This document shows positions 7,225 to 15,877 of a DNA stretch of 64,000 nucleotides, piece by piece. The position numbers and the translations under genes are program-made. The notes beneath the pieces are model-generated. The model searched no databases. It was not told the DNA's origin and was given only the letters and a program-made list of their open reading frames with translations. Within the stretch, counting starts at the first letter, position 1; every line of letters starts with the position of its first letter. This DNA is from CAYRFE01 sp964423645 [NCBI: uncultured bacterium] (GTDB taxonomy: Bacteria > Macinerneyibacteriota > Macinerneyibacteria > Macinerneyibacteriales): assembly GCA_964423645.1 (NCBI GenBank), contig CAYRFE010000021.1:1-64000 (forward strand), read 5' to 3'.

Positions 7225-9708
7225 TTATGCTTTCGGGGGTAAGACGCCCCATTTGATCCCGATATGCATGGTATTATCTTCGTTCTGAGATGAATACTCG
7301 GGGTTATCCTGGGTGCCCGTTCCTTGTATCTTCAATAAATATGCTATCTGAGGAAATACTTTTTTCAATTCGACATCAATTTCAGTCGGAATCATATAGG
7401 TCAGCATTTCAATCGGATGCATCAATGATAATTTAGCTTCGGACTTTGCTTTACGTACCATTTCAACAAATTTCAACACCCCGTCACCTTTCACAAGAAC
7501 ATTTTCATTCGCAGTAAAGAACACTTCTTCTCGCGGCCAAATATCCGTATGGATCGATATGCTGTGTTCAAATTCCCGAAAATACAAATGATATATCTCT
7601 TCAGTTATATGCGGAATAAAAGGAGCGAACATTTTCAGAATGCTCAGCAGGACAGTGTACAAGGTTTCCTGACTTCCGATACGCTCAGCATCGGTGCCTT
7701 CTTTGATCTTTCCCTTGCTTAACTCGATATAATTATCACAAAGGTCTCTCCAGAAAAAATCCTGTATACTATTGAGCGCCAAGCCGTATTCGTACTCATC
7801 CATGTATTTTGTCGCGATCTCGATCACCGTATGAAGTCTGCTTAATATCCATTCATCCAAAAGATTTTTGGAGCCGTTCATACCTTTTTGATATCCTTCA
7901 AGACTCATTATGACAAACTTTGATGCATTCCATAATTTGGTCACCAATCGTTGTCCGTCTTTCATGACTTCCTCGGACATGATGGTATCCATACCTAAGC
8001 GTGATCCGGCCGCCCAATAGCGAACAGGGTCAGCGCCAAATTGTTCGAGTAATTTCTGCGGAGTGACACCTGCATTTCCTTTTGATTTCGAGATCTTATC
8101 ACCCTTCGGATCTTTGCTGTGTCCGGAGATCATTACGGTATTCCAAGGAGCTTTTGCATGATGATAATACGATTTTACGATCGTGTAAAACGCCCACGTC
8201 CGGATTATATCGTGTGCCTGAGGACGCATACTGTAGGGAAAAATACTATCCATTCTGTCATCAGATTCGCCCCATTTACCATTGATCTGCGGCGTGACCG
8301 ACGAGGTCGCCCATGTATCAAGTACGTTGTGTTCGGGAATAAATTCTTTACACCCGCATATGCACGCACGATCGGGAGAATATGAAAGCGGGTTCACCGG
8401 CAGTTCTTTATCATCGGCAAGCATGACCTCGCCACAATCTTTGCAATACCACAGCGGGAACGGTACTCCGAAATAGCGTTGCCGAGATATACACCAATCC
8501 CATTTCAGATTTTTTACCCAATGCACATAACGTTCTTTCATGAAGGCAGGACGCCATTGAATATCATCCGCGATCTTAATAAGTTCATCTTTATAGTCAA
8601 GGATTTTGATAAACCATTGTTCGGTGACGACAAATTCCATTTCGTTCCCGCACCGTTCATGGACATTCACCGGATGCACAATATCTTTTTTGGCTTTCAT
8701 AAAACCTTTTTCTTCAAGATCCTTTTTTATCTGCTCACGAGCTTGTTTGATCTTCAATCCTTTATACGGTCCGGCAAGGTCATTCATTCTGCCGTATTGG
8801 TCAAATATCTGTCGTAATTCAAGATGATGTTGATGATACCATTCAATATCAGTCGTATCGCCGAATGTACAGCACATTACAGCGCCGGTTCCTTTGTCTT
8901 TCGCAACTTTCTCATCGGTACGAATCATCACTTCGAGATCAAACATCGGTGGTTTGATCTTTTTTCCTACGAGATGCGTATATCGTTCATCATCAGGATG
9001 TACAAAAACCGAGACCAAAGCCGGTATCAATTCCGGTCGTGTGGTAGCGATAATAAGCTTTTCACCGGTCTCGACTGTAAATTCAAGATCAACGAATTGT
9101 GATCCTATCTCTTTATCCTCGGTCTCTGCTTGCGCGACGGCAGTATTACATACCGGACAATACAACGTCGGCATTGCTTTTTTCACCACATAACCCTTTT
9201 TATACAGGTCAATGAACGAGCGTTGCGAAACACGGCGTGCGCGATCATCAATAGATGAATAGATTTGCGCCCATTCTGTGGAAAACCCAAGACTTTGCCA
9301 CAACTCTTTAAATTGCGCTTCATATTTTTCGGCAACTTCAAGACATTTTGCAATAAATTCTTCCCGTGGCATACGACCACCCGATATGCCAAGTTCTTTC
9401 TCAACCAAACGCTCCGTCGGTAATCCGTTGTCATCAAATCCGAACGGATAAAATATATTGAACCCTTGCATACGTTTATAACGGATGATTATCTCCGCCT
9501 GAGTATATGAAAAAACATGACCGACATGTAAACTTCCTGACACGGTAGGCGGCGGAGTATCAACCGAATAGACCGGTTTATGACTCAAAGGATCAAAACG
9601 GTAGATGCCTTCCTTCGCCCAGTACTCTTGCCATTTTTTTTCAGCGTCTTTACCGCCGTAATATTTAGGCAGTTCATGATACAGATCTTTTTTGTTTTCT
9701 TCACTCAT
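7225..9708 (-). CDS. valS: valyl-tRNA synthetase, short (archaeal-like) type
   Basis: Class I synthetase of 827 residues. HIGH-type motif SGSLHVGHVFSY (about residue 58), the KMSKS-type DKISKSKGN (about residue 540), the CP1 editing domain in between, and two zinc knuckles (YCPVCNTAV, and CKDCGE with CICGCKEF). It is shorter than the classical bacterial enzyme and the sequence ends soon after the anticodon-binding domain, so the C-terminal coiled-coil arm appears to be missing, as in archaeal and some bacterial type-2 ValRS. It has a strong AGGAGGAATTG site and heads the valS-vanY-tldD-tldE string. I saw no T-box leader. Confidence 0.95.
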   Translation of the reverse strand: MSEENKKDLYHELPKYYGGKDAEKKWQEYWAKEGIYRFDPLSHKPVYSVDTPPPTVSGSLHVGHVFSYTQAEIIIRYKRMQGFNIFYPFGFDDNGLPTERLVEKELGISGGRMPREEFIAKCLEVAEKYEAQFKELWQSLGFSTEWAQIYSSIDDRARRVSQRSFIDLYKKGYVVKKAMPTLYCPVCNTAVAQAETEDKEIGSQFVDLEFTVETGEKLIIATTRPELIPALVSVFVHPDDERYTHLVGKKIKPPMFDLEVMIRTDEKVAKDKGTGAVMCCTFGDTTDIEWYHQHHLELRQIFDQYGRMNDLAGPYKGLKIKQAREQIKKDLEEKGFMKAKKDIVHPVNVHERCGNEMEFVVTEQWFIKILDYKDELIKIADDIQWRPAFMKERYVHWVKNLKWDWCISRQRYFGVPFPLWYCKDCGEVMLADDKELPVNPLSYSPDRACICGCKEFIPEHNVLDTWATSSVTPQINGKWGESDDRMDSIFPYSMRPQAHDIIRTWAFYTIVKSYYHHAKAPWNTVMISGHSKDPKGDKISKSKGNAGVTPQKLLEQFGADPVRYWAAGSRLGMDTIMSEEVMKDGQRLVTKLWNASKFVIMSLEGYQKGMNGSKNLLDEWILSRLHTVIEIATKYMDEYEYGLALNSIQDFFWRDLCDNYIELSKGKIKEGTDAERIGSQETLYTVLLSILKMFAPFIPHITEEIYHLYFREFEHSISIHTDIWPREEVFFTANENVLVKGDGVLKFVEMVRKAKSEAKLSLMHPIEMLTYMIPTEIDVELKKVFPQIAYLLKIQGTGTQDNPEYSSQNEDNTMHIGIKWGVLPPKA

Positions 9709-9775
9709 ACAATTCCTCCTGATATATTAACGTGAATAATTTTCAACCTAATGTGTGTTATGTATACTAAAATTT

Positions 9776-9791
9776 GTGGGAGGCTCCCACT
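9776..9791 (-). terminator. weak hairpin after kdsC
   Basis: GTGGGAGNCTCCCAC palindrome in the spacer between kdsC and valS. On the minus strand it is followed by AAATTTTAG, only a poor T tract, so termination of the kds operon here is tentative. Confidence 0.35.
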
Positions 9792-9852
9792 GCCGGAAGC
9801 GGCTTACTTCGAAAAAACGATACTTTGTTTGCAGTATGTTTCAATGTCATTA

Positions 9853-10362
9853 TCACGGTACAAACAACTCCCATCCGTGTGCATTCATGATCATATCGGT
9901 CAACTCACGAACAGCTCCTCGTCCTCCGGGTGCGGTCATGACCAGATCCGCATATTTTTTAGCCGCACAATCGGCATCCCCCGGGGCTACGGCAATACCC
10001 GCTTCTTTAAAAACCTCTATATCAGGCACATCATCCCCCACGAAAATACATTCGTCGGCGCTGAGATGACGGCGAGCGATGATATCATGAAAAACCTTCA
10101 ATTTATTTTTCACGCCCTGATGGATCTCTTGCATTCCCAATTCATTCATACGAACAGTGACCACATGTGATGAACGACCGGTAATCACCCCGCAAATGAT
10201 ACCATGCTCTACGAGCATTCGAATACCGATACCGTCGCGTACGTAAAATGATTTTGTTTCAATGCCGTTATTGTCAATATACACTTGTCCGTCACTTAAT
10301 ACACCGTCCACATCGAACAGTACCATTTTGATCGTCTCGAGTTTTTCACGCAATCCGTTCAT
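9853..10362 (-). CDS. kdsC: 3-deoxy-D-manno-octulosonate-8-phosphate phosphatase
   Basis: 169 residues, HAD superfamily without a cap domain. Motif I is DVDGVLSDG (about residue 17), motif II TGRSS, motif III Lys in GVKNKLKVF, and motif IV GDDVPDIEVF. It dephosphorylates Kdo-8-phosphate to free Kdo for lipid A-Kdo assembly. The ATG overlaps the kdsD stop by four bases (ATGA). The complete Kdo branch in one operon indicates a lipopolysaccharide-type outer membrane. Confidence 0.93.
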   Translation of the reverse strand: MNGLREKLETIKMVLFDVDGVLSDGQVYIDNNGIETKSFYVRDGIGIRMLVEHGIICGVITGRSSHVVTVRMNELGMQEIHQGVKNKLKVFHDIIARRHLSADECIFVGDDVPDIEVFKEAGIAVAPGDADCAAKKYADLVMTAPGGRGAVRELTDMIMNAHGWELFVP

Positions 10363-11312
10363 ACGATGCCCGCCTTCAAAAGATCATGGATATGGATAAT
10401 CCCGACGACAGAATCCCTCTCATCGACGACGACCAAACTTGTTATCTGGAATTCTTCGATTTGACGTAAAGCAAATTCCGCCATGCGGTCGGCAGTTATT
10501 GTTTTCGGCATTTTTGTCATAACATCATCAATACACAATGTATTTACATTCATTTGTTTCTCTATCATCCGTCGTGCATCGCCGTCGGTAAAAATACCGA
10601 GAAGTTTTTTGGCTCCGTCAATGACGACAGCCATCCCCTTCTTTTTTTCGGAAATATAAGGGATCGCATCTAAAAGCCTTGTACCGGTCATCACAAAAGG
10701 AATTGCATCTCCGGTTAACATCAGATCCGCAACCTTTATAAACCGTTTCCCCAGCGAACCGCCCGGATGAAATTGTGCGAAATCCTCTTCTTTGAAATTT
10801 TTCATTTTCAATAACGTCACCGCAAGCATATCCCCGAGAACAAGGGTCACGGTCGTCGATGCGGTAGGAGCGAGATTCAACGGACATGCTTCTTTTTCGA
10901 CCGATATATCTAACACCACATCACTGTATTGTGCAAGGGTCGATTTCGGTTTACCGGTCATCGCGATTATTTCAACACCGAATCGTTTGAGTACCGGCAG
11001 GATATTGATCAGTTCTTGAGTTTCACCGCCATTTGATATGGCGATCACCGTATCGTCTCTTCCGACCATACCCAGATCTCCATGTGAGGCTTCGGCAGGA
11101 TGTAAAAAAAACGACGGAGTCCCGGTGCTGGCAAGTGTCGCTGATATCTTGCGCCCAACCAATCCGGATTTACCCATTCCTGTGACGACCACGCGTCCTT
11201 TGGTCGATACGAGAATATCCATCGCCTTAAGAAAGGAATCGTCAATTCTATCGTACAACTTTTTTAACGCTTCAATTTCAACGTCCAAAACTTTTTGCGC
11301 AAATTCTTTCAT
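10359..11312 (-). CDS. kdsD: arabinose-5-phosphate isomerase, SIS plus two CBS domains
   Basis: 317 residues. An N-terminal SIS sugar-isomerase domain (GMGKSGLVGRKISATLAS, then HPAEASHGDLGM with the catalytic His, residues 45-100) is followed by two CBS domains (about 205-260 and 270-317). It converts ribulose-5-phosphate to arabinose-5-phosphate, the first committed step to Kdo. It starts one base after kdsA ends. KpsF/GutQ paralogs have the same architecture, but the placement between kdsA and kdsC makes KdsD the clear choice. Confidence 0.94.
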   Translation of the reverse strand: MKEFAQKVLDVEIEALKKLYDRIDDSFLKAMDILVSTKGRVVVTGMGKSGLVGRKISATLASTGTPSFFLHPAEASHGDLGMVGRDDTVIAISNGGETQELINILPVLKRFGVEIIAMTGKPKSTLAQYSDVVLDISVEKEACPLNLAPTASTTVTLVLGDMLAVTLLKMKNFKEEDFAQFHPGGSLGKRFIKVADLMLTGDAIPFVMTGTRLLDAIPYISEKKKGMAVVIDGAKKLLGIFTDGDARRMIEKQMNVNTLCIDDVMTKMPKTITADRMAEFALRQIEEFQITSLVVVDERDSVVGIIHIHDLLKAGIV

Positions 11313-11313
11313 A

Positions 11314-12135
11314 TCATTCCATTTCTTTTATCAGATCGTCGATACGCTTCAAATTGGTGAGTATTGTTCTCATATCGGACAGTCTGAGCATATTCGGTCC
11401 ATCTGATTTACCGTTATCGGGATCAGGATGTACTTCCGTGAATATCCCTGCGATCTTCGCAGTAAGTGCCGCTTTTGCAAGCGGATATACAAACTCTCTT
11501 TTACCGCCGCTTTTCCCTCCAAGCCCGCCCGGCTGTTGTACCGAATGCGTGGCATCAAAAATGACCGGATAACCCCACTCACGCATGATGACCAGCGAAC
11601 GGATATCGGTGATAAGATTATTATAACCGAAACTTGCACCGCGCTCGGTAATCGCCACATGAGGATTACCTGCATCGATCGCTTTTTTCACGATATGCTC
11701 CATATCCCACGGCGCAAGGAATTGTCCCTTTTTGATATTGACAATTGCACCGGTACGTGCCGCATCTTCTACAAGATCTGTTTGTCGGCACAAAAAAGCG
11801 GGGATTTGCAAAATATCGACCACTGTGGCGGCGGTCTTCGCCTCTTCGGATGTATGTACATCGGTAAGCAGCGGTGTATGAAACGTATCTTTGACTTTTT
11901 CAAGAATTCGCAGACCCTCCTGAATCCCGGGTCCGCGGAAAGAATCTCCCGAAGAACGATTGGCTTTATCATATGATGCTTTAAATATATACGGTATGTT
12001 GAGCTCGGATGTGATCTTTACGAGTTCTTCGGCAACCTGCATGACCAGTGCCTCGCTCTCGATCACACACGGTCCCGCTATTAACACAAACGGTTTGTCG
12101 TTACTAATCGTTAATCCTTTACATAAGATATCCAT
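11314..12135 (-). CDS. kdsA: 3-deoxy-8-phosphooctulonate synthase
   Basis: 273 residues from the ATG at 12135, which has an AAGGAG site five bases upstream; an in-frame GTG two codons earlier fits less well. Family blocks: AGPCVIES (about 22), FKASYDKANRSS (about 52), GQFLAPWDM, TERGASFGYNNLI and FDATHSVQQPGG. It condenses phosphoenolpyruvate with arabinose-5-phosphate to give Kdo-8-phosphate. First gene of the kdsA-kdsD-kdsC operon. Confidence 0.96.
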   Translation of the reverse strand: MDILCKGLTISNDKPFVLIAGPCVIESEALVMQVAEELVKITSELNIPYIFKASYDKANRSSGDSFRGPGIQEGLRILEKVKDTFHTPLLTDVHTSEEAKTAATVVDILQIPAFLCRQTDLVEDAARTGAIVNIKKGQFLAPWDMEHIVKKAIDAGNPHVAITERGASFGYNNLITDIRSLVIMREWGYPVIFDATHSVQQPGGLGGKSGGKREFVYPLAKAALTAKIAGIFTEVHPDPDNGKSDGPNMLRLSDMRTILTNLKRIDDLIKEME

Positions 12136-12145
12136 GAGCACTCCT

Positions 12146-12208
12146 TTACGGGTAAAACCCGTGTTTTTGTATGCGCACTAAGTTTACATGAAAAAACGGT
12201 TTTTTCAA
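12146..12208 (-). promoter_or_regulatory. kdsA promoter and leader hairpin
   Basis: Minus strand TTGAAA (12203-12208) and TAAACT (12181-12186), 16-base spacer. The roughly 40-base leader contains the perfect palindrome ACGGGTAAAACCCGT (about 12148-12162) immediately upstream of the ribosome binding site, which could limit translation; that effect is inferred. Confidence 0.5.
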
Positions 12209-12271
12209 GGAGATTGTGAAAAACTACGTCGCTTCTTTTGAAATATATCTTATGAAAATGTTTACAGGTAA

Positions 12272-12299
12272 TTGACAATTTTCATATGTGTTGTATGCT
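12272..12299 (+). promoter_or_regulatory. promoter of SH3 paralog 1
   Basis: TTGACA at 12272-12277, 16-base spacer, TATGCT at 12294-12299. The predicted start of transcription falls at or next to the GAGGTGA ribosome binding site (12306), so the leader would be only about ten bases. The sequence differs from the promoter repeated in front of paralogs 2-4. Confidence 0.6.
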
Positions 12300-12316
12300 T
12301 GCGGTGAGGTGAAACA

Positions 12317-13381
12317 ATGAAAACAATTTTCTTAATATCGCTCTGGTTTTTGATTGTGAGCGTAGCTGTTTTTGCCGAAGAAGTCACCTTCAACGACTTC
12401 GAAGAAATTACACATGAATCCAAACCCGCCCTGCGGCATAAAAAAACGAAAGAAATTTATCCGATCACCTTTTCGGAAAAATTCTATTCACCTGATAAAA
12501 CGATGTATGCGGTTTTTGCAAATGCTGGCTCAAATAAGGAAGATTTGAGATATTGTTATGTTTTCAATAACAACAATCATCGAATTGCTGTAAATCAAAA
12601 TCCACTTACATTCCCGTGGGATTTTTTTTCAGAATTTGCATATTGGCGAAATGACTTTATAATTATCAAGCTTTCCAGTTTTTACGGTTATTACATTTAT
12701 TTTAATTTTCGAAATGGTTTTGAGTATTCAGGTGGACCAAGTTGCCTCGCTTATTCCAACAATATCATTGATTATTGGATAACAGATTCTGAAATATGGT
12801 ATATGGATTTTAAAGATTCAGACGATGGTTCCGGTAGAAGTGTTCAATTCTATCGTTTTAAAATATTTAAAAAATATCTACTTGGGAAAAATAATGGAAA
12901 AAAAGAACTTCTTTTCAATTTTTCAGACTTTTATGATCACCAAATAGTGAACAATACTTTTCCTGAAACAATCCAAAAAACCGGTGATTTACGTAGATAT
13001 AATAAACCAGTTACGATAGAAAAACGATATTTTAATCATTACCCTGATAAAAAGGATGTGCTTGAGAAACACAATCATACATTTTCTAAAATTATTAAAG
13101 TTTCTAAATCCGGCAAAATCCTTTCCACCACTATTCCTCCCGATCAGTTCGGTGTGTGTCTTGCCGACAATGTGCGCATCCGCACATCGCCCGATCTGAA
13201 CGGCACAGTCGTAGGGCATTTGAAAAAAGACGACACGTTTGAAATACTCGATGCGAGTGAATCGACACAAGTCATCGACACCATGGAAGCGTATTGGTAT
13301 AAAATAAAGACCACGACTCTCACCGGCTGGGTATACGGCTATTTTATCATCGGGAAACCGCAAGACAACGACCAACGGTGA
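12317..13381 (+). CDS. secreted SH3-domain protein, array paralog 1
   Basis: 354 residues. Signal peptide MKTIFLISLWF...VAVFA ends near residue 21. A conserved 45-residue segment (EEVTFNDFEEITHESKPALR, then a stretch ending SPDKTMYAVFA) precedes a private central domain of about 190 residues rich in Tyr, Phe and Asn with beta-strand character. The C-terminal 95 residues form a bacterial SH3 domain (NVRIRTSPDLNGTVVG, then GWVYGYFIIGK). Extracytoplasmic SH3b domains typically bind peptidoglycan or other envelope ligands. The signal peptide and upstream DNA differ from the other three copies, so this is the left edge of the array. The function of the central domain is unknown; no family was recognised. 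Confidence 0.85.
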   Translation: MKTIFLISLWFLIVSVAVFAEEVTFNDFEEITHESKPALRHKKTKEIYPITFSEKFYSPDKTMYAVFANAGSNKEDLRYCYVFNNNNHRIAVNQNPLTFPWDFFSEFAYWRNDFIIIKLSSFYGYYIYFNFRNGFEYSGGPSCLAYSNNIIDYWITDSEIWYMDFKDSDDGSGRSVQFYRFKIFKKYLLGKNNGKKELLFNFSDFYDHQIVNNTFPETIQKTGDLRRYNKPVTIEKRYFNHYPDKKDVLEKHNHTFSKIIKVSKSGKILSTTIPPDQFGVCLADNVRIRTSPDLNGTVVGHLKKDDTFEILDASESTQVIDTMEAYWYKIKTTTLTGWVYGYFIIGKPQDNDQR

Positions 13382-13390
13382 TTGTTTTTT

Positions 13391-13413
13391 GAGACGGGTT
13401 TGAAACCCGTCTC
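13391..13413. repeat. GAGACGGG palindrome, copy 1
   Basis: Perfect inverted repeat with arms GAGACGGGTT and AACCCGTCTC around TGA, preceded by six T and followed by TACAAAAA. There is no T tract after the hairpin on either strand, so it is not a canonical terminator; it is a small REP-like element repeated at 14568, 15769 and 17142. Confidence 0.85.
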
Positions 13414-13453
13414 TACAAAAATCATAATGTAGCGCACCCTCGAGAAAACAACG

Positions 13454-13481
13454 TTGACAAAACAACCATTTATTGTAGTAT
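13454..13481 (+). promoter_or_regulatory. promoter of SH3 paralog 2
   Basis: TTGACA at 13454-13459, 16-base spacer, TAGTAT at 13476-13481. The whole 109-base intergenic spacer is identical in front of paralogs 2, 3 and 4, so each copy carries its own promoter. Confidence 0.6.
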
Positions 13482-13499
13482 CATTTCGAGGTGAATATA

Positions 13500-14558
13500 A
13501 TGAAAAATATCATTCTATGCTTCTTCATAATACCGGTGATGACCCTTTCAGTTTTTGCCGAAGAAGTCACCTTCAACGACTTCGAAGAAATTACACATGA
13601 ATCCAAACCCGCCCTGCGGCATAAAAAAACGAAAGAGATCTACCCGGTCACTTTTTCTGAAAAATTCTATTCACCTGATAAAACGATGTATCTAGTTATT
13701 GCCGATATACCATATACTGTTACAATTCACTTCATGAAATACAGCCTAAAATTTATCTATGTATTCGATAAAGATGGTAACCGTGCAGTGCTTTACAATC
13801 GTGAAATTAGTTATATGACATATTTCAAATCTTGGTGTAAAAATTATATTCAATTTGATAAACAAGGATGGTATGAATACCCAAATATTTACCTTGACCC
13901 CAAAACTAATTTTTTTTACCATGGAGGCAGGAGCAGACATGTCGAATATTGGGTGTCAGATACTGATATCATTTATACTGAAGATTTCGGAGATACTCGC
14001 TTGGGAGAATTTAATCCAACCGATTTCATAAGATCTCAAATAATCCTTAAATCTCTTAAGGGTGATAATGACGGTATTAAAATAACACTTTTCCCATTTA
14101 CCGATTTCAATGACTTTTCTATAATCGATGATCGTTTTCCCAAAGAAATCCGGGAATCAGGAGATTTAACAAACTATAAAAAAACGATTTATGTTCTTAA
14201 AAGATATTTCTCCTATTATCCGACAGGAAAATTCGACATTGATAAATACAAATATATATTCAAAAAGGAGTTAGAAATAGATAAATCCGGCAAAATCCTT
14301 TCCACCACTATTCCTCCTAATCAGTTCGGTGTGTGTCTTGCCGACAATGTGCGCATCCGCACATCACCCGATCTGAACGGCACAGTCGTAGGGCATCTTA
14401 AAAAAGATGACACGTTTGAAATACTCGATGCGAGTGAATCGACACAAGTCATCGACACCATGGAAGCGTATTGGTATAAAATAAAGACCACGACTCTCAC
14501 CGGCTGGGTATACGGCTATTTTATCATCGGGAAACCGCAAGACAACGACCAACGGTGA
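13500..14558 (+). CDS. secreted SH3-domain protein, array paralog 2
   Basis: 352 residues from the ATG at 13500, chosen because GAGGTGA lies six bases upstream; an in-frame GTG at 13491 is part of that site. Signal peptide MKNIILCFFIIPVMTLSVFA, then the shared EEVTFNDFEEITHE segment, a private centre (about residues 55-235), a linker KRYFSYYPTGKFDIDKYKY shared with paralogs 3 and 4, and the common C-terminal SH3 domain. The codons for EIYPVTFSEKF match paralog 4 base for base and differ at several silent positions from paralogs 1 and 3. Expected to be periplasmic or surface exposed; no lipobox is present. Confidence 0.85.
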   Translation: MKNIILCFFIIPVMTLSVFAEEVTFNDFEEITHESKPALRHKKTKEIYPVTFSEKFYSPDKTMYLVIADIPYTVTIHFMKYSLKFIYVFDKDGNRAVLYNREISYMTYFKSWCKNYIQFDKQGWYEYPNIYLDPKTNFFYHGGRSRHVEYWVSDTDIIYTEDFGDTRLGEFNPTDFIRSQIILKSLKGDNDGIKITLFPFTDFNDFSIIDDRFPKEIRESGDLTNYKKTIYVLKRYFSYYPTGKFDIDKYKYIFKKELEIDKSGKILSTTIPPNQFGVCLADNVRIRTSPDLNGTVVGHLKKDDTFEILDASESTQVIDTMEAYWYKIKTTTLTGWVYGYFIIGKPQDNDQR

Positions 14559-14567
14559 TTGTTTTTT

Positions 14568-14590
14568 GAGACGGGTTTGAAACCCGTCTC
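14568..14590. repeat. GAGACGGG palindrome, copy 2
   Basis: Same 23-base palindrome and flanks as the copy at 13391, in the same position after the stop codon of its paralog. Confidence 0.85.
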
Positions 14591-14630
14591 TACAAAAATC
14601 ATAATGTAGCGCACCCTCGAGAAAACAACG

Positions 14631-14658
14631 TTGACAAAACAACCATTTATTGTAGTAT
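14631..14658 (+). promoter_or_regulatory. promoter of SH3 paralog 3
   Basis: Identical TTGACA, 16-base spacer and TAGTAT as before paralog 2; carried in the repeated intergenic block. Confidence 0.6.
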
Positions 14659-14676
14659 CATTTCGAGGTGAATATA

Positions 14677-15759
14677 ATGAAAAATATCATTCTATGCTTC
14701 TTCATAATACCGGTGATGACCCTTTCAGTTTTTGCCGAAGAAGTCACCTTCAACGACTTCGAAGAAATTACACATGAATCCAAACCCGCCCTGCGGCATA
14801 AAAAAACGAAAGAAATTTATCCGATCACCTTTTCGGAAAAATTCTATTCGCCCGATAAAACGATGTATGCGGTGTTTGCTGATGCAAATGCTGAAAAATG
14901 GTACAAGACACAAAATCCTATCGATTTTAAATTTTTTAGATTTGTGTACGTTTATGATCGAAACAATGAAAGGAAAATCGTTTGTAATAAACCACTTCGA
15001 GAGTGGACAGACTGGAGCTATTGGTACGGAAAATTTATACGCATTTCTAATGGACCAGGATGGCCAGGTACTCATTTTTATGTTGATTTGTTATCGGGCG
15101 AATTGTATAAAGGCGGAAATGGACTTAGAAAAGAATTTTGGATTTCGGAAAATGATTTTTTATACAATCAAGAGTATGGAATTACCGAACCCGGTGCATA
15201 TACTAAGACTGATGTTATTAGAGAAGAAGTAGTAATTCGTAAACTTGTAGGAAGTGACAATGGAATTACAAAAGTTATTTTCCCAATAACTAATGTTAAC
15301 GACTATATTATTCAACCCAAATGGCATGAAAACAACGCAATGGAAATATTTGGAAACATCAATGAAACATACAAACACAACCAACCAGCAATATTGCATA
15401 AACGATATTTCTCCTATTATCCGACAGGAAAATTCGACATTGATAAATACAAGTATATTTTCAAAAAAGAGTTAAAAATTGATAAATCCGGCAAAATCCT
15501 TTCCACCTCTACTCCTCCCGATCAGTATGGGGTGTGTCTTGCCGACAATGTGCGCATCCGCACATCACCCGATCTGAACGGCACAGTCGTAGGGCATCTT
15601 AAAAAAGATGACACGTTTGAAATACTCGATGCGAGTGAATCGACACAAGTCATCGACACCATGGAAGCGTATTGGTATAAAATAAAGACCACGACTCTCA
15701 CCGGCTGGGTATACGGCTATTTTATCATCGGGAAACCGCAAGACAACGACCAACGGTGA
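14677..15759 (+). CDS. secreted SH3-domain protein, array paralog 3
   Basis: 360 residues from the ATG at 14677 (GAGGTGA site). Its signal peptide and first mature residues are identical to paralogs 2 and 4, but the next codons (for EIYPITFSEKF) follow the paralog 1 version. The centre is clearly related to paralog 4: both carry GPGWPG-[TS]-HFY, the YWISENDF-like motif and a VIREE/YIREE strand, at moderate amino-acid identity. The C-terminal SH3 domain is near-identical to the others except for a short STSTPPDQYG variant at its entrance. Probably an envelope-binding secreted protein; ligand unknown. Confidence 0.85.
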   Translation: MKNIILCFFIIPVMTLSVFAEEVTFNDFEEITHESKPALRHKKTKEIYPITFSEKFYSPDKTMYAVFADANAEKWYKTQNPIDFKFFRFVYVYDRNNERKIVCNKPLREWTDWSYWYGKFIRISNGPGWPGTHFYVDLLSGELYKGGNGLRKEFWISENDFLYNQEYGITEPGAYTKTDVIREEVVIRKLVGSDNGITKVIFPITNVNDYIIQPKWHENNAMEIFGNINETYKHNQPAILHKRYFSYYPTGKFDIDKYKYIFKKELKIDKSGKILSTSTPPDQYGVCLADNVRIRTSPDLNGTVVGHLKKDDTFEILDASESTQVIDTMEAYWYKIKTTTLTGWVYGYFIIGKPQDNDQR

Positions 15760-15768
15760 TTGTTTTTT

Positions 15769-15791
15769 GAGACGGGTTTGAAACCCGTCTC
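15769..15791. repeat. GAGACGGG palindrome, copy 3
   Basis: Same 23-base palindrome, again nine bases after a paralog stop codon. Confidence 0.85.
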
Positions 15792-15831
15792 TACAAAAAT
15801 CATAATGTAGCGCACCCTCGAGAAAACAACG

Positions 15832-15859
15832 TTGACAAAACAACCATTTATTGTAGTAT
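15832..15859 (+). promoter_or_regulatory. promoter of SH3 paralog 4
   Basis: Identical to the promoter before paralogs 2 and 3. Confidence 0.6.
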
Positions 15860-15877
15860 CATTTCGAGGTGAATATA

